From: Chryseobacterium defluvii
GTDB taxonomy: Bacteria > Bacteroidota > Bacteroidia > Flavobacteriales > Weeksellaceae
Reading direction: 5' to 3'
Assembly (NCBI RefSeq): GCF_003634775.1
Contig: NZ_RBXB01000003.1
Coordinates: forward strand, 248,001 to 312,000
DNA: 64,000 nucleotides
A model generated the notes under the pieces. It saw only the letters and a program-made list of their open reading frames with translations. It did no database searches and was not told the origin of the DNA. Positions within the stretch are counted from its first letter, which is position 1, and the number at the start of each line of letters is the position of its first letter. Shown here one piece after another: positions 44,067-52,389 of this stretch. The position numbers and the translations under genes were made by a program.

Positions 44067-44149
44067 TTTCTTTTCCTTATAAAATGGTTGGAATTAACCC
44101 AGAAAAGCAACCTTAAAAAGAAGTAAGGGATCACCAAAATCTAAAAGCT

Positions 44150-45364
44150 ATGAGAAAAATTGTCTTATCATTAGTAACTGTCGGAGCCATTCTTTCTTCA
44201 TGTCACAATGAATCCGGCCTACCTACAACAGAAGATCAGAAAACGAATCCATCTGCAATGATGAAAGCAGGCCTTTCCAGCATGCCTATTGAAGATAAAA
44301 GAATTTATCTGGAATCTATTATGATGAATTCAGCTAAATACATTGTTTTTGAAGCTCAAAGAAGCGCCGAATCGAGAAACACTATCTATTCTGAATTGGA
44401 AAAAAACATAGACGGTGATGATAATGCTTTAGTTGAGATTTTCTACAAAAATATACCTGCCTTATTCAATAATGTGGATTTTAAAAACAGTCTTGCCTCT
44501 TTTGATGACTTAGAGGGCAGTAAATATTTTCCTCAAATTTTCATTTACAATTATAAAAATTTAAAATCTGCAGGTCAGATCGGTACCTCAAACCCTATTT
44601 TAACTGTTTTTTATACAGGTGATGAAACACAGACATCTGCAAAAGCATATAAGCTTAATGCCTCAGGAAATTGGGAATTTGTAAAAATGGTAGATGAACA
44701 GACCCTTAATAATGAAGAAATATGGGTAGTTTCCTTAAATGAAACTTTTGTGAATGCTATTGATCTGTCTGTTCTTCCAAAAGATGCCGTCCCTCCGGTA
44801 CTGAAAGGGCCTTCCGGTCCACCGCCGCCACCGGATGATCGTTGCGAGGATGGAACTAACTATTGGCCATACTTCGAGTATATGACCATAAGAAAGCATA
44901 ATGAATCATTCTTTGCCGGGAAAAGTGATATTTGGACCAAAACGTATACCGCCTGGAATACTCCCAACAGTGTAAATCCGTGTAATTCCACTCTTCCCCG
45001 CATTATGTGGACCAATAATTCCAGTGGAGAAATTTTCATCAGAAAATTCATGAGATATATGATTCCTAATACATCTTTATATGTCGTATGCGGCTATGCG
45101 GGATCATGGGATCCGGGGCCATTCAATGCCGGAGGCTGGCAAGGGGATGCATTTAACTATGTTATTTTTGAAAAAGACTCATGGCCGACAGGTATAAGAT
45201 TCACCGATATCAATAATAATGGATTCAATGGATCTTATCAATACCGTTCTGCTGACAATTACTATGACAAAGGTATTATTTTGCATTGGAGCAGTACCGG
45301 ACCGCATATGAACGGCTATTCAAGAGACATCAGCGGACAGATTAAGTTTAATTCAAGATTGTAA
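44150..45364 (+). CDS. Lipoprotein of unknown function
   Basis: 404 residues. Signal peptide with lipobox ILSSC, then a helical N-terminal half ('IEDKRIYLESIMMNSAKYIVFEAQRSAESRNTIY'-type), a proline-rich linker GPSGPPPPPDD near residue 222, and a C-terminal half rich in W, Y, N and G ('WDPGPFNAGGWQGDAFNYVIFEKDSWP'). The two halves look like separate domains: a cell-wall/surface stalk and a beta-sandwich-like binding part. I do not recognise the family. It is monocistronic, with an intrinsic terminator after it. Confidence 0.75.
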   Translation: MRKIVLSLVTVGAILSSCHNESGLPTTEDQKTNPSAMMKAGLSSMPIEDKRIYLESIMMNSAKYIVFEAQRSAESRNTIYSELEKNIDGDDNALVEIFYKNIPALFNNVDFKNSLASFDDLEGSKYFPQIFIYNYKNLKSAGQIGTSNPILTVFYTGDETQTSAKAYKLNASGNWEFVKMVDEQTLNNEEIWVVSLNETFVNAIDLSVLPKDAVPPVLKGPSGPPPPPDDRCEDGTNYWPYFEYMTIRKHNESFFAGKSDIWTKTYTAWNTPNSVNPCNSTLPRIMWTNNSSGEIFIRKFMRYMIPNTSLYVVCGYAGSWDPGPFNAGGWQGDAFNYVIFEKDSWPTGIRFTDINNNGFNGSYQYRSADNYYDKGIILHWSSTGPHMNGYSRDISGQIKFNSRL

Positions 45365-45381
45365 TCGTTTTATCCTATTCC

Positions 45382-45408
45382 AAGGCTGCTATAATGGCAG
45401 CCTTTTTT
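45382..45408 (+). terminator. Rho-independent terminator after the 44150 lipoprotein
   Basis: AAGGCTGC - short AT loop - GCAGCCTT followed by TTTTT, about 17 nt after the stop codon. Confidence 0.85.
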
Positions 45409-45506
45409 ATTATGAATTAATCTTTTTGTTTCCTTCCGGAAAATGATACTCTACCTCTGCTTACATTTTAATTTTCTCTGATTACTTCTGAAGTTTTTTT
45501 TATAAA

Positions 45507-45535
45507 TTGCCGTTTTAAAACAGGTCCAAACTTTG
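45507..45535 (+). promoter_or_regulatory. Possible promoter of the acetyltransferase gene
   Basis: TTG (45507-45509), 18-nt spacer, then AAACTTTG (45528-45535), one base from TAnnTTTG. The -7 element ends only 4 nt before the ATG at 45540, which would make the transcript leaderless. Confidence 0.3.
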
Positions 45536-45539
45536 TGAT

Positions 45540-46097
45540 ATGTCAGAAAAACACTCCCTTATTCAGAAAGATTTTTATCGCGAAAGCGGAAAGTGGCTTT
45601 CCAAATTTGAGATCTGGGCTAAATGCATCAATCCGAATCTTCATTTCATTTATATTCTAAGAAAAAACCAGCAGTACAAAAAGAATTCCCTACTGGGTGC
45701 ATTCTGGAGACTGGTTTTGAGGCATCATCAGATTAAATACGGGTTTCAGATATATCCTGAAACTGAAATTGGAGAGGGTTTTTATTTAGGACATTGGGGA
45801 GCATTGGTGATCAATCCTAAAGCTAAAATCGGTAAAAACTGCAATATTGCCCAAGGCGTTACTATCGGCCAGCAAAACCGTGGAAAATATGAAGGCTTCC
45901 CTACAATAGGTGATGAAGTCTGGATAGGAACCAATGCCGTTGTCGTAGGCGGGATCACAATAGGCAATAATGTTTTAATAGCTCCTAATGCGTATGTGAA
46001 TTTTGACATCCCTTCCGACTCCATCGTAGTAGGCAATCCTGCCAAAGTGTATCCTAAAGAAAACGCAACAGAAGGATATATCAACCATAAAATCTAA
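45540..46097 (+). CDS. Serine acetyltransferase-like hexapeptide acetyltransferase
   Basis: 185 residues. N-terminal helical part ('FLRKNQQYKKN'-like region), then '[73 protein letters not shown]', described here in pieces: the segments 'GHWGALVINPKAKIG', 'IAQGVTIGQ' and 'PTIGDEVWIGTNAVVVG' are those of the CysE/SAT branch. The N-terminal domain is shorter than in true CysE (about 260 residues). It may make O-acetylserine or, given the nearby polysaccharide locus, acetylate a surface sugar. It is monocistronic. Confidence 0.78.
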   Translation: MSEKHSLIQKDFYRESGKWLSKFEIWAKCINPNLHFIYILRKNQQYKKNSLLGAFWRLVLRHHQIKYGFQIYPETEIGEGFYLGHWGALVINPKAKIGKNCNIAQGVTIGQQNRGKYEGFPTIGDEVWIGTNAVVVGGITIGNNVLIAPNAYVNFDIPSDSIVVGNPAKVYPKENATEGYINHKI

Positions 46098-46266
46098 ATT
46101 TTGCGAAGGATTGAATTTAATAATATTTTAATGTCTCTTTCTTTTATTCTGATTTTTAGTTTGTAATTTTATCTTTTAAAGTGGCTTTGAGATATTTTTT
46201 AATAAAACTATTTTACAGTCAATATGATTTTACGCATATCCCCATATTAAACTTTGTTAAAAATGG

Positions 46267-46295
46267 TTGGTTTTTCAGCGAAAATTATATTTTTG
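46267..46295 (+). promoter_or_regulatory. Promoter of the carbonic anhydrase/SulP operon
   Basis: TTG (46267-46269), 18-nt spacer, TATTTTTG (46288-46295), a full match to the flavobacterial consensus. The leader to the carbonic anhydrase ATG is about 70 nt. The rest of the 276-bp gap (46098-46373) is AT-rich with nothing else seen. Confidence 0.65.
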
Positions 46296-46373
46296 CATGA
46301 TTATTGATTTGGTCTATTGATTTTAAAAATAATTTTAACGAAATAAATAATTATAAACCCTAACATTTAAATT

Positions 46374-47039
46374 ATGTCACAATCGTACAAGGTTATTTTT
46401 GAAAACAACAGAAAATGGGTAGAGTCTAAACTTGCACAAGATCCGGAATTCTTCCATGAATTAGCTAAAACCCAGCATCCTGATTATTTATATATCGGAT
46501 GTTCAGACAGCAGAGCTACTGCGGAAGAACTTATGGGTGCTAAACCGGGGGAAGTTTTTGTCCACAGAAATATTGCTAATGTAGTCAATACTTTGGATAT
46601 GAGTTCAACAGCCGTTATTCAGTATGCTGTAGAACACCTGAAAGTAAAGCACATTATTGTTTGCGGACATTACAACTGCGGTGGTGTAAAGGCAGCGATG
46701 ACACCTCAGGATTTGGGATTATTGAACCCATGGTTGAGAAACATCCGTGATGTCTATAGATTACACCAGGCTGAATTAGACGCTATCGAAGATGAGGGTA
46801 AACGTTATGACAGGCTTGTAGAATTGAATGTTCAGGAGCAGTGCATCAACGTAATTAAAATGGCTTGTGTACAGGAAAGATATATTTTAGAAGAATTTCC
46901 TATTGTTCACGGCTGGGTGTTCGACCTTAGAACCGGAAAGATTATTGATCTGGAAATTGATTTCGAAAAATTATTGAAAGACATCCAGAAGATCTACAAT
47001 CTTACGGAATCCGACTGGGTGATGAGCAAAAAGAAGTAA
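46374..47039 (+). CDS. can: Beta-class carbonic anhydrase
   Basis: 221 residues. Interconverts CO2 and bicarbonate. Zinc ligands and catalytic dyad are visible: C43, D45 and R47 in 'CSDSRATAEELMGAKPGEVFVHRNIANVV', and H99 and C102 in 'VCGHYNCGGVK'. Length matches E. coli Can. It is a cytoplasmic enzyme. First gene of an apparent four-gene operon (this enzyme, a small secreted protein, a SulP transporter and a second beta-carbonic anhydrase), under a good promoter. Confidence 0.95.
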   Translation: MSQSYKVIFENNRKWVESKLAQDPEFFHELAKTQHPDYLYIGCSDSRATAEELMGAKPGEVFVHRNIANVVNTLDMSSTAVIQYAVEHLKVKHIIVCGHYNCGGVKAAMTPQDLGLLNPWLRNIRDVYRLHQAELDAIEDEGKRYDRLVELNVQEQCINVIKMACVQERYILEEFPIVHGWVFDLRTGKIIDLEIDFEKLLKDIQKIYNLTESDWVMSKKK

Positions 47040-47059
47040 TTCTTAACATGTGATTTGGA

Positions 47060-47359
47060 ATGAAATTTTGGAGTATTATTACATTACTGATTTTTTTCAA
47101 CTTTACGGCACTACCGAGTATTGCTGTAGTTGCGGGTTGGGATCTGCTTCAGACCAATGTGATAGTGAATGAAGAAGAGCCCCATTCCCACCCTACCTCT
47201 TTTACGGTTTATGAAAAGACACTTCCTAAAACTTTAAATGTTTATGACTATCTTAAGTTTTTCATGCCTGATTGGGAAGGCAGGTCTTTTATGCTGGTAG
47301 ATGATTCCTTTCATCTTTCCCCATTACTCACTATATTTTCTCCGCCTCCGGAAGCTTAA
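47060..47359 (+). CDS. Small secreted protein in the bicarbonate operon
   Basis: 99 residues. A hydrophobic N-terminus (FWSIITLLIFFNFTALPSIA) acts as signal peptide or anchor. The rest is short and has 'EEEPHSHPTSF' and ends 'FSPPPEA'. The two histidines next to acidic residues could bind metal. I do not recognise the family. It starts 20 nt after the carbonic anhydrase stop and precedes the SulP gene, so it probably serves bicarbonate handling or is a periplasmic accessory; that is inference from position. Confidence 0.6.
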   Translation: MKFWSIITLLIFFNFTALPSIAVVAGWDLLQTNVIVNEEEPHSHPTSFTVYEKTLPKTLNVYDYLKFFMPDWEGRSFMLVDDSFHLSPLLTIFSPPPEA

Positions 47360-47502
47360 TTTTATTATTCTTTATTTACAACATTCATATCAAATCTGAT
47401 ATCGGATACTTGTGTTTTTAAAATTAAATTTCCAATCTTTTATAATTGATGATAAGGTTTCTTTATCCATCATTTATAATCATAGTATTTTTCAAAAAAA
47501 TC

Positions 47503-49095
47503 ATGAAAAAAACATCATTAATAGGAGGAATTAAAGAAAATTTCCCTTCAGGACTCGTTGTATTTTTAGTGGCACTTCCTTTATGTTTAGGAATTGCCTT
47601 AGCATCGGGAGCTCCGCCGTTATCCGGAATCATTGCGGGTATTGTAGGCGGTTTGGTAATAGGAACGATCAGTAATTCAAACATTTCAGTTTCAGGGCCT
47701 GCAGCAGGTTTAACGGCTATTGTTCTTACAGCTATTACAGACTTAGGTGCATTTGAATTATTCCTTTGTGCAGGGATCGTTGCAGGGCTGATTCAATTGG
47801 TTTTAGGCTTTATCAAAGCCGGAAGTATTTCTAATTACTTCCCCAATAATGTGATCGAAGGAATGCTTGCCGGAATTGGAATCATCATCATTCTAAAGCA
47901 AATTCCACATGCCCTGGGCTTCGATAAAGATTATGAAGGACATGAATCTATATTCGATAAAGGCTTAAATTTTAATTATTTTACAGAATTATTCGGAGCT
48001 ATTCATCCGGGCGCTATTTTAGTGACTGTGGTTTCTATTGCCATACTTTTAGCCTGGGATAAAGTTCCTGTGCTAAAAAGACTGAAAATGCTTCCGGGAG
48101 CTTTGGTAGCTGTAGTCACCGGAATTATTTTAAATGAAATCTTTAAAATGACAGGGAGTAGTTTGGCGATAGGTTCTGAGCATCTTGTTCCTCTTCCTGT
48201 TCCCAAATCTGCAGATGACTTGAAAAACCTTATTACTTTTCCAGATTTTTCAGGGCTTGCCGACTATAAAATATGGTTAACTGGTGCAACTATAGCGATT
48301 GTGGCTTCAGTTGAAACCTTACTCTGTATCGAAGCTTCCGACAAGCTTGACAGACAAAGAAGAATAACAGATACCAATCTTGAGCTTAAAGCACAGGGAA
48401 TCGGAAACCTGGTAAGTTCGTTTATCGGAGGACTGCCAATGACATCAGTAGTGGTACGAAGCTCAGCAAATGCAAATGCGGGAGCAACCTCTAAAATTTC
48501 CACGATCATTCACGGTTTACTTTTATTGATCTGTGTATTATCTATTCCCGCAATCTTAAATTTAATCCCTCTTGCAACGCTTGCTGCGGTATTAATTTTG
48601 GTAGGATATAAATTGGCAAAACCGGCAACATTCAAGCATTTCTGGCATTTAGGCAAATTCCAGTTTATTCCTTTCATTGCAACGGTAGTAGCTGTAGTTG
48701 CTACAGATTTACTGAAAGGAGTCGGAATTGGTTTGGCAATTTCCGTGTTCTATATTCTTCAGGGAAATATGAAGCGAGCTTATTATCTGAGCCGGGAAAA
48801 CCTGGATGATGCGGATGAAATCAACATTAAACTTGCCGAAGAAGTTTCTTTCTTAAACAAGGCGGCCATCAAAAAAACACTGAAAAACATCAAACCCAAT
48901 TCTACGGTAACCATTGATGCAAGAGGAACTTCCTATATTGCCACGGATGTATTGGAAATGATACAGGACTTTGCCAATATCCGGGCAAAAGAAGAAGACA
49001 TTGAAGTAGAACTTTTAGGATTCAAAACTTCATACAGAGATTATGAAGAGGATGAAGATTCCCATATCCTGGTTACCCACAGAAGAGCCATGTAA
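47503..49095 (+). CDS. SulP family anion transporter (probable bicarbonate importer)
   Basis: 530 residues, about 10-14 membrane segments. Begins 'GGIKENFPSGLVVFLVALPLCLGIALASGAP', a SulP signature, followed by 'SVSGPAAGLTAIV' and 'GLPMTSVVVRSSANANAGATSK'. A C-terminal STAS domain (about 445-520: 'VTIDARGTSYIATDVLEMIQDF') is present. SulP members carry sulfate, bicarbonate or other anions. The two flanking carbonic anhydrase genes favour bicarbonate (BicA-like), by inference. The ATG at 47503 is chosen over an upstream ATG at 47446, because it starts at the conserved MKKTSLIGG-type N-terminus. Confidence 0.92.
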   Translation: MKKTSLIGGIKENFPSGLVVFLVALPLCLGIALASGAPPLSGIIAGIVGGLVIGTISNSNISVSGPAAGLTAIVLTAITDLGAFELFLCAGIVAGLIQLVLGFIKAGSISNYFPNNVIEGMLAGIGIIIILKQIPHALGFDKDYEGHESIFDKGLNFNYFTELFGAIHPGAILVTVVSIAILLAWDKVPVLKRLKMLPGALVAVVTGIILNEIFKMTGSSLAIGSEHLVPLPVPKSADDLKNLITFPDFSGLADYKIWLTGATIAIVASVETLLCIEASDKLDRQRRITDTNLELKAQGIGNLVSSFIGGLPMTSVVVRSSANANAGATSKISTIIHGLLLLICVLSIPAILNLIPLATLAAVLILVGYKLAKPATFKHFWHLGKFQFIPFIATVVAVVATDLLKGVGIGLAISVFYILQGNMKRAYYLSRENLDDADEINIKLAEEVSFLNKAAIKKTLKNIKPNSTVTIDARGTSYIATDVLEMIQDFANIRAKEEDIEVELLGFKTSYRDYEEDEDSHILVTHRRAM

Positions 49096-49139
49096 ACCAT
49101 CGTTAAAAAACCTTATTTATTAAAAAATAAACAAATTAT

Positions 49140-49775
49140 ATGAAAGCCCATACACACGAAACTCAATTGACAATTACTCCTGAAAAAGCATTGAACTTTT
49201 TGAAGGAAGGAAACCAAAGATTTGTAAATAACTTAAAAGCCAACAGAGACCTTTTGGAACAGGTAAATGCTACCCGTGAAGGACAATGGCCTTTTGCTGT
49301 TATTTTGAGTTGTATAGACAGCCGTACTTCTGCAGAACTTATCTTTGATCAGGGACTGGGAGATATTTTCAGTATCAGAATTGCGGGAAATTTTGTCAAT
49401 CAGGATATTTTAGGTTCAATGGAATTTGGCTGTAATGTTGCAGGTTCCAAACTTGTTGTCGTTTTAGGACACACGAAATGTGGCGCCCTAAAAGGCGGAC
49501 TTGATGCAGCACAAATCGAAGGAATGGGAATGGATAACCTTAACCATCTTGTCAATCATTTTGATTCAACGATCAAAGAAATCATAGAAGAAGGGGAGGA
49601 ACGTTCATCAAAAAACAGCTCGCTTTTAGAGAGGCTCAATCAGCAAAATATAAAAAAGGCCATTGAGGACATACGTAAAGAAAGCTCAACACTTAAAAAG
49701 CTTGAAGAAGAAGGTAAAATAAAAATAGTTGGTGCTAATTATGATGTTGAAACAGGCGTTGTAACCTGGTTGTAA
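49140..49775 (+). CDS. Beta-class carbonic anhydrase, second copy
   Basis: 211 residues. Zinc ligands C58, D60 and R62 in 'SCIDSRTSAELIFDQGLGDIFSIRIAGNFVN', H111 and C114 in 'LGHTKCGALKGG'. It belongs to a different beta-CA subgroup from the enzyme at 46374 (distinct N-terminus, longer insert near 130-175 rich in E and K). Cytoplasmic, no signal peptide. Last gene of the operon, 44 nt after SulP. The pairing of two divergent anhydrases with a SulP carrier points to fast use or interconversion of imported bicarbonate. Confidence 0.93.
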   Translation: MKAHTHETQLTITPEKALNFLKEGNQRFVNNLKANRDLLEQVNATREGQWPFAVILSCIDSRTSAELIFDQGLGDIFSIRIAGNFVNQDILGSMEFGCNVAGSKLVVVLGHTKCGALKGGLDAAQIEGMGMDNLNHLVNHFDSTIKEIIEEGEERSSKNSSLLERLNQQNIKKAIEDIRKESSTLKKLEEEGKIKIVGANYDVETGVVTWL

Positions 49776-49821
49776 CAATCATCATTATATAGATCGGAAA
49801 ATTAATTTTAGATACAACAGC

Positions 49822-49850
49822 AAAGACCACCAGATTTGGGTGGTCTTTTG
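49822..49850 (+). terminator. Rho-independent terminator after the carbonic anhydrase operon
   Basis: AAAGACCACC - loop - GGTGGTCTTT followed by TGTTTTATTT. It lies between the convergent carbonic anhydrase and pth genes and may serve both strands. Confidence 0.8.
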
Positions 49851-49886
49851 TTTTATTTGAGGTATTCTATTGTTGTAAATTATCGA

Positions 49887-50450
49887 TTATTTCCCGTTAA
49901 AAGCAGACATTGTATTCTGAATTCCTGCAAATACGAATGACAGGCATGCTTTAGAAAACTTATCAATTCTTTCCTGAAGCTTTTCTTTCTCTTCTTCACT
50001 CCAGGTTCCCAATACATAATCTACCTGTCTTCCTTCGGAAAAATCTGCCGAAATCCCGAACCGCAACCTTGCATAATTTTGGGTCTGCAAGACTTCCTGA
50101 ATGTTTTTAAGACCATTATGACCGGCATCAGAACCTTTCATTTTCATTCTTAGAGTTCCGAAAGGAAGAGCGAGGTCATCTGTAATGATCATAACATTTT
50201 CCAACGGAATATTTTCTTTTTGCATCCAGTATTTCACTGCATTTCCGGAGAGGTTCATATACGTATCGGGTTTTAAAACCAATACTTTTCTTCCTTTGTA
50301 TTTTCCTTCTGCCATCCAACCAAAATTAGTGGTCTGAAAAGGAGTTTCCAGTGTTTCTGCTATTTTCTCAGCTACTTTAAATCCTATATTGTGACGGGTA
50401 TTTTCGTACTCAGCTCCTTTATTTCCCAGTCCGACAATTAAATATTTCAT
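49887..50450 (-). CDS. pth: Peptidyl-tRNA hydrolase
   Basis: 187 residues. Releases tRNA from prematurely dropped peptidyl-tRNA. Active-site residues N10 and H20 are visible in 'YLIVGLGNKGAEYENTRHNIGF', with the conserved 'KPDTYMNLSGNAV' and 'GSDAGHNGLKNI' segments after them. The length is standard for Pth1. It is transcribed away from the upstream lipoprotein gene, with an intrinsic terminator in the 87-bp gap between them. Confidence 0.97.
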   Translation of the reverse strand: MKYLIVGLGNKGAEYENTRHNIGFKVAEKIAETLETPFQTTNFGWMAEGKYKGRKVLVLKPDTYMNLSGNAVKYWMQKENIPLENVMIITDDLALPFGTLRMKMKGSDAGHNGLKNIQEVLQTQNYARLRFGISADFSEGRQVDYVLGTWSEEEKEKLQERIDKFSKACLSFVFAGIQNTMSAFNGK

Positions 50451-50483
50451 GTAGAAATTTTTTGTAAAATTAAGGCATAATAA

Positions 50484-50517
50484 ATAAAAAAACTCAATCC
50501 TGAGAAGAATTGAGTTT
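50484..50517 (-). terminator. Rho-independent terminator after the 50538 lipoprotein
   Basis: On the minus strand AACTCAAT - 10 nt - ATTGAGTT is followed by TTTTTTATTT, 20 nt after the lipoprotein stop codon and before the pth start. Confidence 0.8.
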
Positions 50518-50537
50518 ATCTATTTTTAAAATTATTT

Positions 50538-51470
50538 TTACATTGGCTTATAGAAATAATATACTCCAAATCCTCTTGTCATATAAGTCTGAGGATCATA
50601 GTTAAAGTTTGTACTATACACAACAGGAGTTGGAATCGGTACCATAAGATCTGTTATTGTAAATCTCTTCGGGTTATTCGGAGATAAAATCAAGCTTCTC
50701 ATATCATTTTCTTCTGTTGATAACAATACGGAAATCTTATATGCTGTTGGAAGCAAAGAATATGGGCTGATTCTGTTGTCGTAATTAAAATAGTCGTAAG
50801 AATACTTTTTAGTAACCGTTGTTGTGATTACTCCATTGTTCATAGGTCCGTATTCTCTTACCACTTTAGATACGTTGTCTCCTAAATAAGTATACACTGT
50901 TTTAGAATAATCGGTATAAACGAATGGCGTAGCCGGAGCTTCAGGACCATTAATCATCACAATAGATTCTAATTTATTTGTTGTTGCATTATAGCCAAGA
51001 GTATATAAAGATTTTGTTTTTCTGAAAAGTACCATTGGACCGACAGTAGCCGGTGGAACCGGAGGGTTTCTTCTATATACCCATCGGTTTTCTGAAATCG
51101 TGGTTAATCTTCCGTTATTTCCATAAGTGAATAACTGAGAATATGAAATACTGTCCTTATCTAAGGTTCCGTCATGATCCAGATCAAGAAAACCATTAAA
51201 ATCAATTTTGCTTACTTTGTCACCGCTGTACATTACGTCAGTAACCGAAGCACTGTCTGTAATTACTTTAGATAAAAGAAGTCCGCTGTAATGATATTCC
51301 GCAATGGTATCAGCGTCCGTAACTTCTCTATATAATGCTCTAGCGCCAATCAGACCGCCATTTCCATTCAGATCAATAAGGGGATTGCCATCTTCATCCA
51401 CCATATCTTTACAAGAATAGATAGAGGAAAAACCTGCTAATAATAAAATAAAGTAGAAAAGTCGTTTCAT
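50538..51470 (-). CDS. Lipoprotein with RHS/YD-like repeats, unknown function
   Basis: 310 residues. Signal peptide and lipobox (IYSC), then acidic residues. The body shows repeated strands of the 'YSGDKVSKI..' and 'FTYGNNGRLTTISE' kind, reminiscent of the YD-type repeats found in Bacteroidota lipoproteins annotated DUF4595 or similar, and it is predicted to be all beta. No catalytic motif was seen. It is preceded by a -7 element and followed by its own terminator, so it is monocistronic. Confidence 0.75.
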   Translation of the reverse strand: MKRLFYFILLLAGFSSIYSCKDMVDEDGNPLIDLNGNGGLIGARALYREVTDADTIAEYHYSGLLLSKVITDSASVTDVMYSGDKVSKIDFNGFLDLDHDGTLDKDSISYSQLFTYGNNGRLTTISENRWVYRRNPPVPPATVGPMVLFRKTKSLYTLGYNATTNKLESIVMINGPEAPATPFVYTDYSKTVYTYLGDNVSKVVREYGPMNNGVITTTVTKKYSYDYFNYDNRISPYSLLPTAYKISVLLSTEENDMRSLILSPNNPKRFTITDLMVPIPTPVVYSTNFNYDPQTYMTRGFGVYYFYKPM

Positions 51471-51495
51471 TTCCGGGTGATTGTTTATTTTTCCA

Positions 51496-51503
51496 CAAAT
51501 ATA
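51496..51503 (-). promoter_or_regulatory. -7 promoter element of the 50538 lipoprotein
   Basis: On the minus strand TATATTTG, matching TAnnTTTG, 25 nt upstream of the ATG. No TTG at the usual spacing. Confidence 0.45.
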
Positions 51504-51640
51504 ATTTTTTTTTGAATAAAAAGCATATTTTTATTTATATTCTCGAAAAACTAATAATTGTTTTTTTATTTATCAAGCTTCAAACATAAGCTTACTATAT
51601 CTGAATACAGATGTATTATTTATCTTTAAAATCCCTACCA

Positions 51641-52384
51641 TTAATATGGCTGCAAAACAGAAGTCGTTAAAACGGATTGTGACATTTCCGCATTCAGGTA
51701 CGCGCCATTAGCTACTGCCCCAATTCCTAAAGTTCCGGAATTCAGGTTTCTCTTCGTACAGGCAACTTTTACGGTATAATTATTTTTAGGAATCAAATTA
51801 GTAAGCGTAGCATTAAGATTAAAAATTTTATTGGTCCCGTCTGTTCCCAATAAAACATCAGTCCGTACTGCTTTCAACTTATCATCAACAAAAATACCAC
51901 ATGCAAATCCTGATGAAGAATTTCCATTACCATTCTTCTGCGCAGTCGTTTGAAAAGTAAAAACCACTTTATTCGTCATGTTGGTAATGGAAAAAGTATC
52001 CATTGTTCCGGGAAGAACAGTCCATTCACTGCTGATTGCAGCATCCTCATTATAAGGTGAAGTAGAGCCATTGGTACCGCTGAAAGCAGCTCCCGCCTGA
52101 TCCGAAACCGTATTAATGGAAAACAAAGACATGCTTCCCTGCCCATCTGCAATTTTTATACTCTTCCAGTCATTGGAAGTAAATTCTGAACTATTATGAA
52201 ATATAGTTCCAGCAACTCCCGGAGAACCCTTTACGGTATTGGTTCCGCCCATTCTTATCTCCTTTCTCACATTCAAATCGGCATTGATATCCAGTGTATT
52301 CACAGGGGTTGTGGTCTTTATTCCTACTTGAGAGCTGTACAACACTACCGTAAACATTGATAGTATATAGAATATTTTTTTCAT
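51641..52384 (-). CDS. Secreted protein, tandem paralog 3 (VGIGT-type head)
   Basis: 247 residues. Signal peptide (FTVVLYSSQ), then 'VGIKTTTPVNTLDINADLNVRKEIRMGG', a motif shared with many Bacteroidota surface proteins. The C-terminal half carries 'GFACGIFVDDKLKAVR' and 'YTVKVACTKRN'; the two cysteines are conserved in the upstream paralogs and may form a disulfide. Predicted beta-sandwich. Third of three tandem homologues (53217, 52390, 51641), 5 nt after the second. Function unknown; possibly subunits of a surface fibre. Confidence 0.75.
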   Translation of the reverse strand: MKKIFYILSMFTVVLYSSQVGIKTTTPVNTLDINADLNVRKEIRMGGTNTVKGSPGVAGTIFHNSSEFTSNDWKSIKIADGQGSMSLFSINTVSDQAGAAFSGTNGSTSPYNEDAAISSEWTVLPGTMDTFSITNMTNKVVFTFQTTAQKNGNGNSSSGFACGIFVDDKLKAVRTDVLLGTDGTNKIFNLNATLTNLIPKNNYTVKVACTKRNLNSGTLGIGAVANGAYLNAEMSQSVLTTSVLQPY

Positions 52385-52389
52385 CGTTT

